From Ectocarpus siliculosus (lineage: Eukaryota; Sar; Phaeophyceae; Ectocarpales; Ectocarpaceae), in the NCBI GenBank assembly GCA_000310025.1, contig FN649758.1, forward strand, positions 4,005,249 to 4,069,248: a stretch of DNA of 64,000 bases. The letters run 5' to 3'. The notes under the pieces are model-generated. The model was not told the DNA's origin and did no database searches. It saw only the letters and a list, made by a program, of their open reading frames with translations. How positions within the stretch are numbered: the stretch's first letter is position 1; each line of letters starts with the position of its first letter. Position numbers and translations under genes: made by a program. Shown piece by piece: positions 50,928 to 61,614 of the stretch.

Positions 50928-51778
50928 GAGTTGGGGTTGCCCAAGTCGCCGTCGCAGAACCAGCAGCCGGGGCGACTCAAAGCCCAGGCGGAGCAGCAGT
51001 GTTAGGCGTCCGTCAAGCAGGAGTGGTGACACCAGCAGGGCAAACGGCCCCCAGCCAGTACGTTCGAGCGTCGGAAGGGGCGATGGCTTGGGCGGCGGCG
51101 CAGCACGTGCCGCAAGTAGCAGCCCAGCAGCAAGCTGCTGCTGCCGCCGCTACTGCTGCCGCCGCCGCCGCCGTATCCGCACCCGCTGCTGCTATTGCTG
51201 CTTCAGCCGCTGCTACCGCTCAAGGACAAGCAGCAAGGGGTCAAGTTTCTGCGGCGACCCCCCAGGCATCGCCGGCCTTCGCCCACACTTTAGCCGTGCA
51301 GCATGCCCAAGCTCAGGCGCAGCAGCAGCAGCAGCAGCAGTTTACTCAGGCCCAAGCTGCTGCGACCGCTCAGCAACAACATCAGGTTGCCGCACATTTG
51401 GCCCAGCAGCAGAAGATGCAGCTGCAAATTCAGCAGCAGCAGCAGCAGCAGATACAGCAACAGCAGCAGCTACAGCAACAGCAACAGCTACAGCAGCAGC
51501 AGCAGCTACAGCAACAGCAGCAGCTACAGCAACAGCAGCAACAGCAACAGCAACAACAGCAGCAGCTACAGCAGCAGCAGTCATACACCGCCCAAGCTCA
51601 GCAGGTACAAGCGGCAAAAGCCGAGGAAGAGCGAAAGAGGACGCTTGCGGCAGCGGCGCAGGCCCAACTCGACGCCACGAAGCGACAAGCCGCCCTGCAG
51701 GAGCAGGCCCAACACTCTCAGCGGAATCAGCCAGTCCATCAGCAGAACAAGAAGGAGGCAGTGGCAACCCCGCAAGCT

Positions 51779-51816
<38 letters not shown>

Positions 51817-54607
51817 GCAGCAAGAACAGCAGCAACAGCAGTGGAGAGGTAGAGTACGCACGTCCAAAGGGTGGCTTATAGCGACGTTTGCTAGGAGAAA
51901 AATCTTTGCGTTGGCGTTGTCGGTGGGGGGGGGGGGGGTGATGTACCCTCACCTTCCTATTTAGCAAACGGAAACCCGATCGAAAGGTGTTCGGTCCTGG
52001 CTCTGCAGTAGCTAAGCAAGGGTCTTCGGCCTTGCAAAAACGTCTGCCTGAAACGAACGGCAACCTCCCCCCGCCACGCACACTCCCCTAGCCGCGCCTG
52101 TGCTGCCCCGAAAGAAACGGTGTTGGCATTTTTTAGCCCCGGGGTGAAAGCTCGGCAACTCGTCGCATATATATGTCAGAGCCAAACGTGCCGTGTATGG
52201 TCGTGTATCTGGTGCTCTGGCGTCTGACACGGGTTGGAAGACGAAAGCGGCGGGACTCCGCGCACGATGAGCCGCCACGGCCGATGATGCCCCACCGCTC
52301 ATCGTCTTTCTCTACCGCTGTGTCGCTACCGCGACCGTCATCGTGGCAAACACGTGACAGGACCTTTTGGTGTCAGATGGTGCTTGATTCCGCACATGTA
52401 ATGAGCGCCCGCACGCCTTCGATGGTGGTGGTCGTGGTTTGTTGGTTCTCTACCGGCGGTGTACATACCCACCACGCACCGTTTGTTGGTCCTCTACCAG
52501 CCGTGTACGCACCCAACACGCACCAAGAAAAATCCCGTGTGTGTCCGCGTCCCCCGCCGGCGCGGTAGATAGCGTAGCCGCCGCGCTATCGCCGCTGGTA
52601 TTGTTGATCCCCCGCCGGCCGTGTACATACCCACCCAATTATATATGCCACCCAAATATACTACACATGTAAACCTACCCTTGTGTCTCCGTTTCCCGCG
52701 CTGCCGGCCCGGCAGATAGCGTTGCCTCCGCGACGGCTGCCGGGGGTGGTAGCGGGGCGGCGAAGTCGATGGCCGGGATGAAGCCACTGCACCCGGTCGT
52801 GGTTCCCCCGGTGGAGCCCGAGCCGAAAGAAGCGAAGCTGGTCGGGCCGATGGTGAGCGAACGTGATGTTTTGCTGCTGCTGCTGCTGCTGCTGCTGTTG
52901 CGGTCGCTTGTTTGTTTCCAGCGGGTTTCCGACCACAGACAGGAAGTGTTGGTTTCTTGTCAGATGTGCCCCACGTTGAAGCGGCTCGTACGGACTCGTG
53001 CGTTATCCCTCGAAATTCGTAGCCAATAATAACCTGCTTTAAAGATAGACAGTTTTCGTCATTGGGTTTCGTCGGGTCCATGGTGTACTATTTAGTTTTC
53101 GGCGCACTACTGTTTTTCGTCCCGTCAAGATGTCGCGTTTTTTCTTTTCTTTTTTTTCTTCGTCAGAATGGCATGCGATTGCCAGCGTTGATGAAGGAGG
53201 TGGACCCGGCCTACACCCTACACCCCGATACGGAAGAGGTGTGTCAATAGTGCTTAATGCCTGATACATATGCTATATCAGCGTATATATGTATGTGTGT
53301 GTAGTACGAAGGCCTCGTTAGCGTAGCTTCTGTATAGCCTGGTTATCACCGCATGCATGTATGCGTGTGTGGTACAAGTTCCTTGTTGGCGTAGCTTTTG
53401 TAAAGCCTGGTATCAGCGCATGCATGTATTGTGTGTGTGGCACACAGGCCTTGTTAGCGTACCTCCTGTGTAGCCTGGTACATCAGCGTATGTATGTATT
53501 TGTGTGCGGTACAAACGCCTTGTTGACGTAGAATCTGGTTGGCCTGGTGCGGTTGGTTCACAACTGCTCCGAAAATATTCCCCGAACTTTCTTTGACCTG
53601 TTACGGAATTGAAGGGTTGGTATTTTTTTTTTCGTGACTGGAGCTCCGGAGTTCTCGATGTCTCGATAGGCTCAACATCGACCTGTTTCAAGCCGCTGGA
53701 AAGTTTGGGGAATGGAGGCGTGTTTGCCTGCCTGCCTGCTCCGGCCTTCGGAGTGGGTACTTGGCGTCCAACTGCTCTGATACCAACCTGTTTCCAGTTG
53801 ATTGCATGCTTCCTATTGTAGTGTTAGTTCCTTTGTATACGTCGTTGCTCTCAGTTACTGGTTGTTTGCGGGGCGTTTTAACTGGTTCCTCCGTGTATTT
53901 TTCATTTTGTCCGTGTACTTGGCCGCCGGTTACCGGTTGTTTTCAAGGCGTATTACCTGCTTTGTGTCTTATTTTTGTTGTTGTTTTTGCCCTTGCTTGC
54001 CTGCCTGCTCTTGTCTCTGACTCTGGCCCGCTTGGCCTCCGGCCCGCGCAGCTGCTGCTGGCACTTGCCCAAGACCACATCGAGGGGGTGGCGGCTGCGG
54101 CGGTTGAGCTCGCTCAGCACCGAAATTCGGACACTGTCGAGCTGCAGGACCTCCAGCTGTGTTTAGGTGAGACTGATCAGGCAGGTTAGACACACACAGG
54201 TTCGGACATAGTCAAGCGCGTTGTCATTTCCAGCCTCCAGTACGCTTCATCTCGCCTTGAAGACTGCAACACTTTCGTTCGTTTCACGTAGAAAAATGAA
54301 GAAAAATGTCGCCTTTTTTTCGGTGGGTGCTCAGTACACACCAAGACCCCCCGGCGGAAAACTTCACATCTGTAGTTCATTTTCAACTTATTTTAGTACA
54401 AATAGTTTTTTTTTTTCGTTTCGACCACCACCTGCAGAGAAAGACTGGGACATGCCATGGCTGGGCATCGGAGCCCGGAAGATGGCGGGCGCCGAGAGAG
54501 AGACGAAGGTCGGCCGGGCAAGGCTCAACACAGCCATCGCAGCGGAGAGGGTGAGGAAAAGGCAGCGCGAAGTTTTGATGTTTACCGGCTGGCCGGCGCA
54601 TCGCTGA
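48942..54607 (+). CDS. TAF12: TAF12, histone-fold subunit of TFIID/SAGA, with giant Gln-rich N-terminus
   Basis: The exons are 48942-49052, 49933-50136, 50468-51848, 52716-52852, 53167-53238, 54052-54166 and 54438-54550. Phases agree at every junction. Reading through the last donor gives a TGA at 54605-54607 and 729 residues; splicing there would add two further exons. The C-terminal histone fold spans exons 5-7: LPALMKEVDPAYTLHPDTEE, LLLALAQDHIEGVAAAAVEL, AQHRNSDTVELQDLQLCL and EKDWDMPWLG. These match the TAF12 core (LL-EVDP, HRKSxTLEVKDVQLHLE, WNM), including the pairing helix for TAF4. Exon 3 (1,381 nt) is mostly Gln with an uninterrupted 19-CAG run at 50870-50926, plus Ala-rich stretches. 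TAF12 is a nuclear general transcription and co-activator subunit. Animal TAF12 is far shorter, about 160 residues. Confidence 0.9.
50196..50310. repeat. TC microsatellite in TAF12 intron 2
   Basis: Interrupted (TC)n, pyrimidine-rich in TAF12 sense, between exons 2 and 3. Confidence 0.93.
50870..51840 (+). repeat. CAG/CAA repeat arrays encoding polyglutamine in TAF12
   Basis: Several in-frame CAG/CAA blocks encode Gln: 50870-50926 (19 pure CAG), about 51316-51343, about 51430-51580 (CAG CAG CTA-type units giving LQQQQ repeats) and about 51780-51840. The +1 frame stays open for 479 codons as poly-Ala/Ser. That is a mechanical result of the repeat and not evidence of a second gene. Confidence 0.9.
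53281..53555. repeat. Four imperfect copies of a ~68-bp tandem repeat in TAF12 intron 5
   Basis: Copies start near 53281, 53351, 53418 and 53487. Each holds a TG-rich GTATGTATGTGTGTG-like start, then GTTAGCGTAG and AGCCTGGT. Confidence 0.8.
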
Positions 54608-54657
54608 TCCTGCAGCGCATGTATAGGCTTTGCACAGGCTGGAAATAAACAAGTCCT

Positions 54658-54845
54658 GAAGACTTGCTGAGCAGGCTGTTATGAGGACTTGTTGAGCAGG
54701 CTGTTATGAGGACTTGCTGAGCAGGCTGTTATGAGGACTTGCTGAGCAGGCTGTTATGAGGACTTGCTGAGCAGGCTGTTATGAGGACTTGCTGAGCAGG
54801 CTGTTATGAGGACTTGCTGAGCAGGCTGTTATGAGGACTTGCTGC
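54658..54845. repeat. 25-bp minisatellite, seven copies plus a partial
   Basis: The unit starts GAGGACTTGCTGAGCAGG and repeats with a strict 25-base period from 54658. It breaks off at about 54845. Copies are nearly identical, so expansion is recent. It lies just past the TAF12 stop or inside its last introns. Confidence 0.95.
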
Positions 54846-55366
54846 TGTGAAGACCTCGACGCGTCCCGTCGATTGGGGCTTACTATTTTCTCGAACGTAT
54901 GGTATTTGTTGTGCGTGTACGTTCTAGTATTGAAGGTGCACTCCGTTGTGTGCGGCTTGACTGTAGCCGGTACTATTCATTGCGGAAATTTAAGTTTGGT
55001 CGTTGTGTGGGAATATCCATAACCCGTGTAGACGATGCAGCTGCAATGCAGTCCATTGTGGAGGCTACGGGGGGGGGAGTAGGACCAGGATTGTCTTTTT
55101 GTTGATTCTAGAACGTTAAGGCTCGGACTGCGCGTTGACACAGGAAATACTAAATGAAACGTGTGGAGGGGGGGGGGGTGGCGAAGTCTTGCCTAGTGTT
55201 TCTATTTGCGTGTTGCGCGGGCTTTTCCTCGAATGCCGTCGAAGGGGCAGCAACACTGTTGTGCAAAGGTAGACGTACTCTTATATTCGAGTGTTTGTGG
55301 TGCACGTCGTCGGAGGCTCCGGGTGGCGCACGAGCCGCCGCCGCGCGACATCGGCGCAAGGATTAG

Positions 55367-55903
55367 CAGCGGTGTGCGTGGGATTGGTTCCGGCTCGAGC
55401 TGTCGAATAACAACGATGGGAAGATCCGCGTGTGCTGGCCGAAGTCCTCAAGCACCAAGTATGTTTCGGTGACCCTGGCCCCGAGGGTTCCGGCCGTGCT
55501 GCTTTGTTGGACGCTAGAGAGTGTTCTGTCGTAGCCTTGGTTGGGAGCAACGGCAAACGTTGTGTTCTTTTTTTCTTAGGATCGAACGAGGACGCTAAAG
55601 TATGTCGATGCCCCCCCACCGTCAATTCGTGTCTACCGGCAGGCAAAATCCGCATCTTCTAGCGGGAGTGCTTCTGCCGCCTGGCGAAAAAAGGCGTCCA
55701 AAAGGAGGAGCGCCGAGTCAGCGGCAGCCGCAGCGGCGGCGGCGGCGGCTGCTGCTGCTGCTTCTGCATCAAACAGCGGTGGAAGCGGAGGCGGTGGCGG
55801 TGGCTCCTCCACGGTCAAGAGACCGCGGCAAACGGAGGCCGGGGCGGGGGCCGCCGGCGGAGCGGTCGGCGGCGGGGCAGTAGAGGTGCAAAGGGCGCGC
55901 TGA
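55367..55903 (+). CDS. Possible TAF12 C-terminal extension, or an unknown small gene
   Basis: Two exon-like segments, 55367/55370-55468 and 55580-55903, are in phase with each other and with a spliced TAF12 exon 7 (phase 0). The first reads WDWFRLELSNNNDGKIRVCW and the second VDAPPPSIRVYRQAKS. A basic stretch (WRKKASKRRS), a poly-Ala run of 13 and Gly-rich sequence follow, ending at a TGA at 55901-55903. The codon use looks coding and the C-terminal part could be a nuclear basic tail. No domain was recognised, and canonical TAF12 has nothing like it. Donor GTGACC at 55469 and acceptor TTAG at 55576-55579 are ordinary. Confidence 0.45.
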
Positions 55904-58900
55904 GAGCTTGAGTGGTGTGGCGGAGCAAAGAGATGAAGGCGTCCTGCTTAGTTCTTGAACTGCGCGGCTGATGCCGGATCAAGAGGGGGACCAAACGAGA
56001 ACGCATGAAAAGCGGAAGTATTTTATAGACTCTGATGTTTGGCGTAGATCGGGCAGAGGGACGAGCGGATGTATGTCGGACGACCGCATGCTCGCGCAGA
56101 GACATGCAGCAAGCGCCGCGCAGGAAAGTGAAGGTGGGATGAAGGGCAGTCTTATGTGTGACCTTCTTCCTGGCAATATGTACCGTAAGGCGTAGCAACG
56201 GAGGTCGGGAACAAATGGAAACGACCAGCAACACCTGGGGTCCCAGAGCATGGCGCCTCTAGAAGCGTTTTCCGTTGTTGGCCGCCGTAGTGAGACTGAC
56301 TGACGTGATTTCATTGGTCAGCCAGTTTCACCGCTGCGATGCTCTTCTTCTTGACCGTACTATGTTTCGTAGTCTAGACGCTTCACACGAAACTAAACAG
56401 TGATTCCGATGGGAAAATAAGAGCAAGTGTAGTGGCACAGATCACTGTCCGACGGAGGGAAGAAGCTCTCACGGCAGGTGGGGAAGGTGTTTTGAAACGA
56501 TCGCGCGTGCACCGGGCTCACCAGCGGCCCCGGGCTGTACAGGCAAGGGTGAAGAGGATTTTTTCCCAGCGCGCAAACAACGCCGCATTCATTCACTACC
56601 GGTGACACCGCGCTTGCCGCCACCACCGACCATGAGCGAGAAAGCAGCACCATCAATTGGCCGAAAACTTCAAGACGAAAATCCGTACCATGGTGTTCTT
56701 CACACGTGGGCATACGTTGTATTCGTGGCATGGACACCAGAATTTCATAGCGTTCTATGTAGCGAGAGGTTTTTCACAGAATGACAGCCACAAACTTGTG
56801 TTGACCGCCTTTGCGGTAATGCGGTGTTGGCCAGCACTGACAACCTTTGTTTGAAACACCCTCAGAAAGCAGTTTTCCCGCCTAGTATGCCTTCATCACA
56901 AAGCCGAGCAGAATCATTGCCGTTTCAAGTCCCACGTGTCGTGTCCGCTAGATGTGCGGTAGCATCCATGTACATCGTCACGCGCTTTTTGGCGGAACTT
57001 CGTGCGCCCTCTCTCGTCCCGTCTTTCGAGCGAACGAGTGTGGCATTGTCGGACGTGTTCTTTTTCCTGGAATAAAAACTGGCAGCAGAGTACTCTTGGA
57101 GCAGACGACAGCCTACAGCAAGCCAACGACTTCACCCAACCAACACAGACGTGGTACACGAAAGCGCTGGCTCAAGGGCACACGAGAAAGCGCGCCACAC
57201 CCCCAGCACTGCACGTGCGCGTGCGTGTACGCGGGTCGCTTTGCTGCTCGCGTGTGCATGGAAGGATTGTCGTTGTTTCAGAACAGACCGAGCCTATCGT
57301 ACGTGCCTGTAGCCTTCTCTCACCACTCACCACTCGCCACACACACAACACACACACACATACGTGCGACTACTGTGCTGCCTTCGCTGCTGCTGGCGAT
57401 GCGGCTGAAGCCGCGGGTGTGGCGCAGTAACAAGATCATCCCCCCCTCGAAACGACGGCTACTGACCGAGAGCAAAACATCTATTAAGAAAAACGACCAG
57501 CAACGAAAAATTCATTTTGATAACAGGGTTGCCAGCGTACCCCCCCCCCCCTTCAACTAGAGCTTGCGCGGTCGGGAATGAACACAATCGCCTCTTTCTT
57601 CGCAGCTTTTACGAAACAGGGAAGAAAAAGAAACAAATGAAAAAAAAACGACACGCGCTTTTTCCCTCTCGCGTATCGCCACACCCTCCGCTTCGGTCAA
57701 AAGACGGGAGATCAGAACCCGCAAAAACCTACGACTCTATAATACCTTCACACAAAAACTACTAGACACGGGGTGAGATAGGCGGCCCGCGTCAACACCC
57801 ATGATTTTGATTCCACGAAGTCATCATCACAAAAAACGATCCCTTGATGCAACCCTCAACCTTACCCCGAAATGACCCACACCCGAAATCCCCGCTCCCG
57901 CATGCCGCCAAGAAACCAAACACTAAAATATGCCGAATTTATGTTCTCGGGCGCACGCAGTTTATCAACACTCGCTCTACGCTGGTAACAACCCTTCCAC
58001 TTTTGTTTCTGGATGTCTTAAAAGGGTACGCGAAACATGAAAGACAAAGAGCGATAAATCTAGCCTATGCTAACGAACCAAGCCAAACGACAGATCAACA
58101 CATCCATAGGCCATGCTGCAGGCAAGACGAAAACAAAACCACCAAACTCCCTCCCCCACCTTCCTCCGATTCCTCCCAGCAGGAAGGCAGGTGTGCCAGC
58201 CAACAAGCGACCGATGATTCACCACGTTGCTCAGCGACCAGGCCGCTACTTCTGCTGAGCACGTCACGCCACCTGGTATGAAACGGCGGAGCTCCCTCAG
58301 TGGGAAAACACCACCACGACAAAAAAAAAACTAGACCACGGAAGCCGAATCCGGCCCCCCCCCCCTTTTTGGCACACATTGGGGGGGGGGGGGGGTTAAC
58401 ACGTTGAGAGATCGGCACCCACACGAGGAGAGAGTCAGAGAAGACGAGTTTGGGGGTAGAGCTCGGAGCATGCCACTCGCCGCCCGAAACGCCACAGGGG
58501 GATCCGCACATACACTCCAGGTGGATCCGCACATACACTCCAGGGGGATCCGCACATACACTCCCCCCCCGCCCGTGCTGCCCCGCCCTCGCGTCCTCCT
58601 CTCCTCCCTCCCGGCTTCAACGCTATCGACTCTTCCCCCTCCTGCCCTTGTGCGGACAACGGAAAAGAGCGTCAACCACAACACCCATCCCACGATCCTC
58701 ACGCATGCTGCCAACCGTAACCTTCCCACACGATGCTACTCCTACCAGACGCGGTGGCCGGCCGGCCCCAACCTTCCTTCCCTTGCCTCCTTCCGGCGAA
58801 CTCCGAGCCCGCCCGCCTAAACAAATGCGCCAAGCTCTCAGTCCACTCAAGAACAACAAGTGACGGCTTGAGCGTTATAATCACAATTACTTTTTAAACG

Positions 58901-59716
58901 CACCGTAGTTCCCCTATATCCCCGCACCCCCCCCCCTTTGGGCCATCGCCTTTCCACACCAACTTTGGGAAAAACGCCACAACATTTAAGGCAGGGTGGG
59001 GGACAAAAAGTAATCTCCCCCCCCCCCCCTCCCCCCCTTCCCTTTTTTTACGCAAATCGCCTGGATCAAAACTGCTCCGATGCTATCTCGTCATTTTGGG
59101 TAGTACTGAAGTCGGGAATCGTCGGCAGCAAACGGGGAAACAAGTCGAAAAAAAGCAAGGGGCGACGCGGACAGTGGGGCAGTGGGGGGGGGGGAGGGGG
59201 GCGATGTCACGTCGTGTTTGTAAACTACGCTGTTTGTAGCGACACATATGCATACGATGGCATGTAACGTCATCCGTCTTTACACCTAGCTTGAATAACG
59301 GCTCTGCAATTGCCGACCGTAGCGGCAATGACACACCCACCACCCAGGGACTTGATCACCCACAGGAACGCCGAGGAAAAGCAAAACCCCGTCTTCGCCA
59401 CCGCCATTATCACCACCAAAACAGCAACAGCACCACCATCGCGCAACAACTGCATGCAACAACAACGGCCGGCAAACAGCGCGACTACCAACACAAACAC
59501 CACAACACTACAGAGGCAGCAGCTTACGTACGTACAACAACAACGACAACGACAACGACACACCCAGAAGCCCTTACACGCCAACATCGAACACTTCCAC
59601 CACAGCAACAAAGGCAGCAGCTTTCGACAACAACAACAACAACGCCAGCCCCATACACACCACTACACCACTACACCACCACAACAAAGGCAGCAGCCAT
59701 GTACAGCAACACCCAC
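55904..59716. other. Long stretch without a recognised gene
   Basis: It lies between TAF12 and the minus-strand exon at 59717. From about 57430 rightwards the plus strand becomes strikingly A/C-rich (CAACAA, CACACA and C homopolymers), so T/G-rich on the minus strand. That could be the 3' UTR or intronic sequence of the minus-strand gene. A C-tract and a G-tract face each other at 58355-58396. A 23-bp repeat (three copies) lies at 58500-58568. Confidence 0.55.
58500..58568. repeat. Three copies of a 23-bp repeat
   Basis: Units begin GGATCCGCACATACACTCCA at 58500, 58523 and 58546, with a fixed period of 23. Confidence 0.92.
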
Positions 59717-59881
59717 CTTCTGCTGCCCCTGAAAGATAGGCGACGCCGGCGGCTGCGCCTGGCCCGAGTGACCCGTGGCTCCCCCGAGCTGGACGTCGCA
59801 CAGGAGCATGATGTGGTCCGAGGAGGACTGCACGTTCGGCAAAGCGATGCCGCACTTCATGATGTCCTCCGCCGTCGGAAC
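59717..59881 (-). CDS. Exon resembling the C-terminal end of a CCR4/PDE12-type EEP nuclease (partial)
   Basis: A 165-nt phase-0/phase-0 exon is flanked by a TTTCAG acceptor and a GTGGGT donor on the minus strand. It encodes 55 residues including ALPNVQSSSDHIMLLCDVQL. That resembles the last conserved block of the exonuclease-endonuclease-phosphatase fold in PDE12, CCR4 and Angel proteins (LPN/LPS, then SDH, then a hydrophobic strand). The SDH His is catalytic in that fold. The Gly/Gln/Pro-rich tail after it is not conserved. Upstream exons should lie at higher coordinates but none is recognisable before the gap. Alternatively it is an unrelated exon. Confidence 0.5.
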
Positions 59882-60286
59882 CTGAAAGAACAAAATCGAC
59901 ATTGTTGCGCTTGGGGTCGCCTATCTGCATATGTAGGACGAGGGGACTCCGGGGAAATGGCTGGGCACGCTTAGGGTTTCAAGTGTTTTTTCACGACTAA
60001 GGCCATCATGAGGTTCACAAGGTTAATCTTGTGGACGAGGTTTAGGGCTTGGGGGAAGAGACGTGACATGGTACGGCCTCGGGCTATGCAAAGTGTCTAC
60101 CATAAAACTGGGTGAGGACGAGGGTGCGCACCAGGGCTACAATGGCCCTCTCATCAACTGCATCATCACCTACCACCAACAACAAAACTCCACCACCACC
60201 ACCACCACCACCACCACCACCACCTACGAACAACAACAAAACCTACCAACACCAACACCAACAACACCATCAACAACAACTAACAC
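59882..60286. other. A/C-rich sequence left of the assembly gap
   Basis: It contains (ACC)n at about 60190-60223 and CAA/CCA-rich low complexity to the gap. If the minus-strand gene continues, this is its intron. No exon was seen. Confidence 0.5.
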
Positions 60287-60386
60287 NNNNNNNNNNNNNN
60301 NNNNNNNNNNNNNNNNNNNNNNNNNNNNNNNNNNNNNNNNNNNNNNNNNNNNNNNNNNNNNNNNNNNNNNNNNNNNNNNNNNNNNN
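60287..60386. other. Assembly gap (100 N)
   Basis: Exactly 100 N, the conventional placeholder for a gap of unknown size. It falls between CAA-rich low complexity and the satellite array, both hard to assemble. Confidence 1.
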
Positions 60387-61600
60387 TATATCTGAGATCC
60401 TGTTGTAAATCTCCAACTCTGTTTTCTGTGACACGTGACAAAATGTGGGCATACACACAGTCCCTTGCGTTTCAATCTGAGATCCTGTTTTGAACCTCTA
60501 ACCCTGTTTTCTGTGACACGTGACAAAATGGGGGCCATAATCCAAAGCATATATCGTAAAAACAGCGTTTTAATCTGAGATCCTGTTGTAAATCTCCAGC
60601 CCTGTTTTCTGTGACACGTGACAAAATGTGGGCATACACACGGTCCCTTGCGTTTCAATCTGAGATCCTGTTTTGAACCTCTAACCCTGTATTCTGTGAC
60701 ACGTGACAAAATGGGGGCCCTAAGCCAAGACATACACCTTGAAAAGAGGGAATCAATCCTCAACCCTGTTTTCAATCTCCAACCCTGTTTTCTGTGACAC
60801 GAGACGAAATGGGGGCGCTAGGCCAAGACATACACCGTGGAAACAGGGATTCGATCCCCAACACTGTTTTGAATCTCCAACCCTGTTTTCTGTGACACGT
60901 GACAAAAAGGGGGCCCTAAGCCAAGACATACACCGTGGAAACAGAGTTTCATCTAAGATCCTGTTTCGAGTCTCCAACCCTGTTTTCTGTGACACGTGAC
61001 AAAGAGGGGGCCCTAACCTTTGAATCTCCAACCCTGTTTTCTTTGACACGTGACAAAGAGGGCGCCCTAACCTTTGAATCTCCAACCCTGTTTTCTGTGA
61101 CACGTGAAAAAAGGGGGGCCTAAGCCAAGACATACACCGTAAAAACAGGGATTCAATCCCCAACCCTGTTTTCAATCTCCAACCCTGTTTTCTGTGACAC
61201 GTGACAAAAAGGGGGCCCTAAGTATAAAAAGTGGTTCAATCTGAGATCCTGCTTTCAATCTCCAACCCTGTTTTCTGTGGCACGTGACAAAAAGGGGGCC
61301 CTAAGCCAAGGCATACACCGTGAAAACAGTGGTTCAATCTGAGATCCTGTTTTCAATCTCCAACCCTGTTTTCTGTGGCACGTGACAAAATAGGGGCCCT
61401 AAGCCAAAACATACACCGTGAAAACAGGGATTCAATCCCCAATCCTGTTTTGAGTCTCCAACCCTGTTTGCTGTGAGACGTGACAAAAAGGGGGCCCTAA
61501 GCCAAGACATACACCGTAAAAACAGGGATTCAATCCCCAACCCTGTTTTCAATCTCCAACCCTGTTTTCTATGACACGTGACAAAAAGGGGGCCCTAACC
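60387..61600. repeat. Satellite array, ~97-bp monomers with CACGTG core
   Basis: About 14 copies carry the core TCTGTGACACGTGACAAA, at roughly 60430, 60516, 60614, 60699, 60798, 60896, 60992, 61046, 61100, 61197, 61280, 61378, 61477 and 61574. Full spacing is 96-99 bp, with shortened units of 83-86 and 54 bp. Each full unit also has CCAACCCTGTTTT, GGGGGCCCTAAGCCAAGACA and ACAGGGATTCAATC. Open frames through it (up to 183 codons on the minus strand) are repeats of the same unit, so I do not call genes. Confidence 0.95.
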
Positions 61601-61614
61601 CTAACCCTAACCCT
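61593..61614. repeat. Short telomere-like array
   Basis: Three and a half head-to-tail CCCTAA units immediately follow the last satellite monomer. The satellite itself contains single CCCTAA and CTAACC words. Confidence 0.85.

Noticed and set aside
50413-51852. 479-codon Ala/Ser-rich ORF overlapping TAF12 exon 3
   Set aside because: It is the +1 frame of CAG/CAA repeats, kept open mechanically. The Gln frame joins in phase to the TAF12 histone fold.
59291-59974. 227-codon plus-strand Thr/His/Gln-rich ORF
   Set aside because: CAA/CAC low-complexity translation running antisense through the exon at 59717-59881.
60224-61175. Minus-strand ORFs of 183 and 140 codons in the satellite
   Set aside because: They are the same 97-bp unit read repeatedly, run across the N gap or truncated units, and match no domain.
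61593-61614. A true chromosome end
   Set aside because: Only three and a half CCCTAA units, and 2.4 kb of non-repetitive sequence follows. At most interstitial or subtelomeric.
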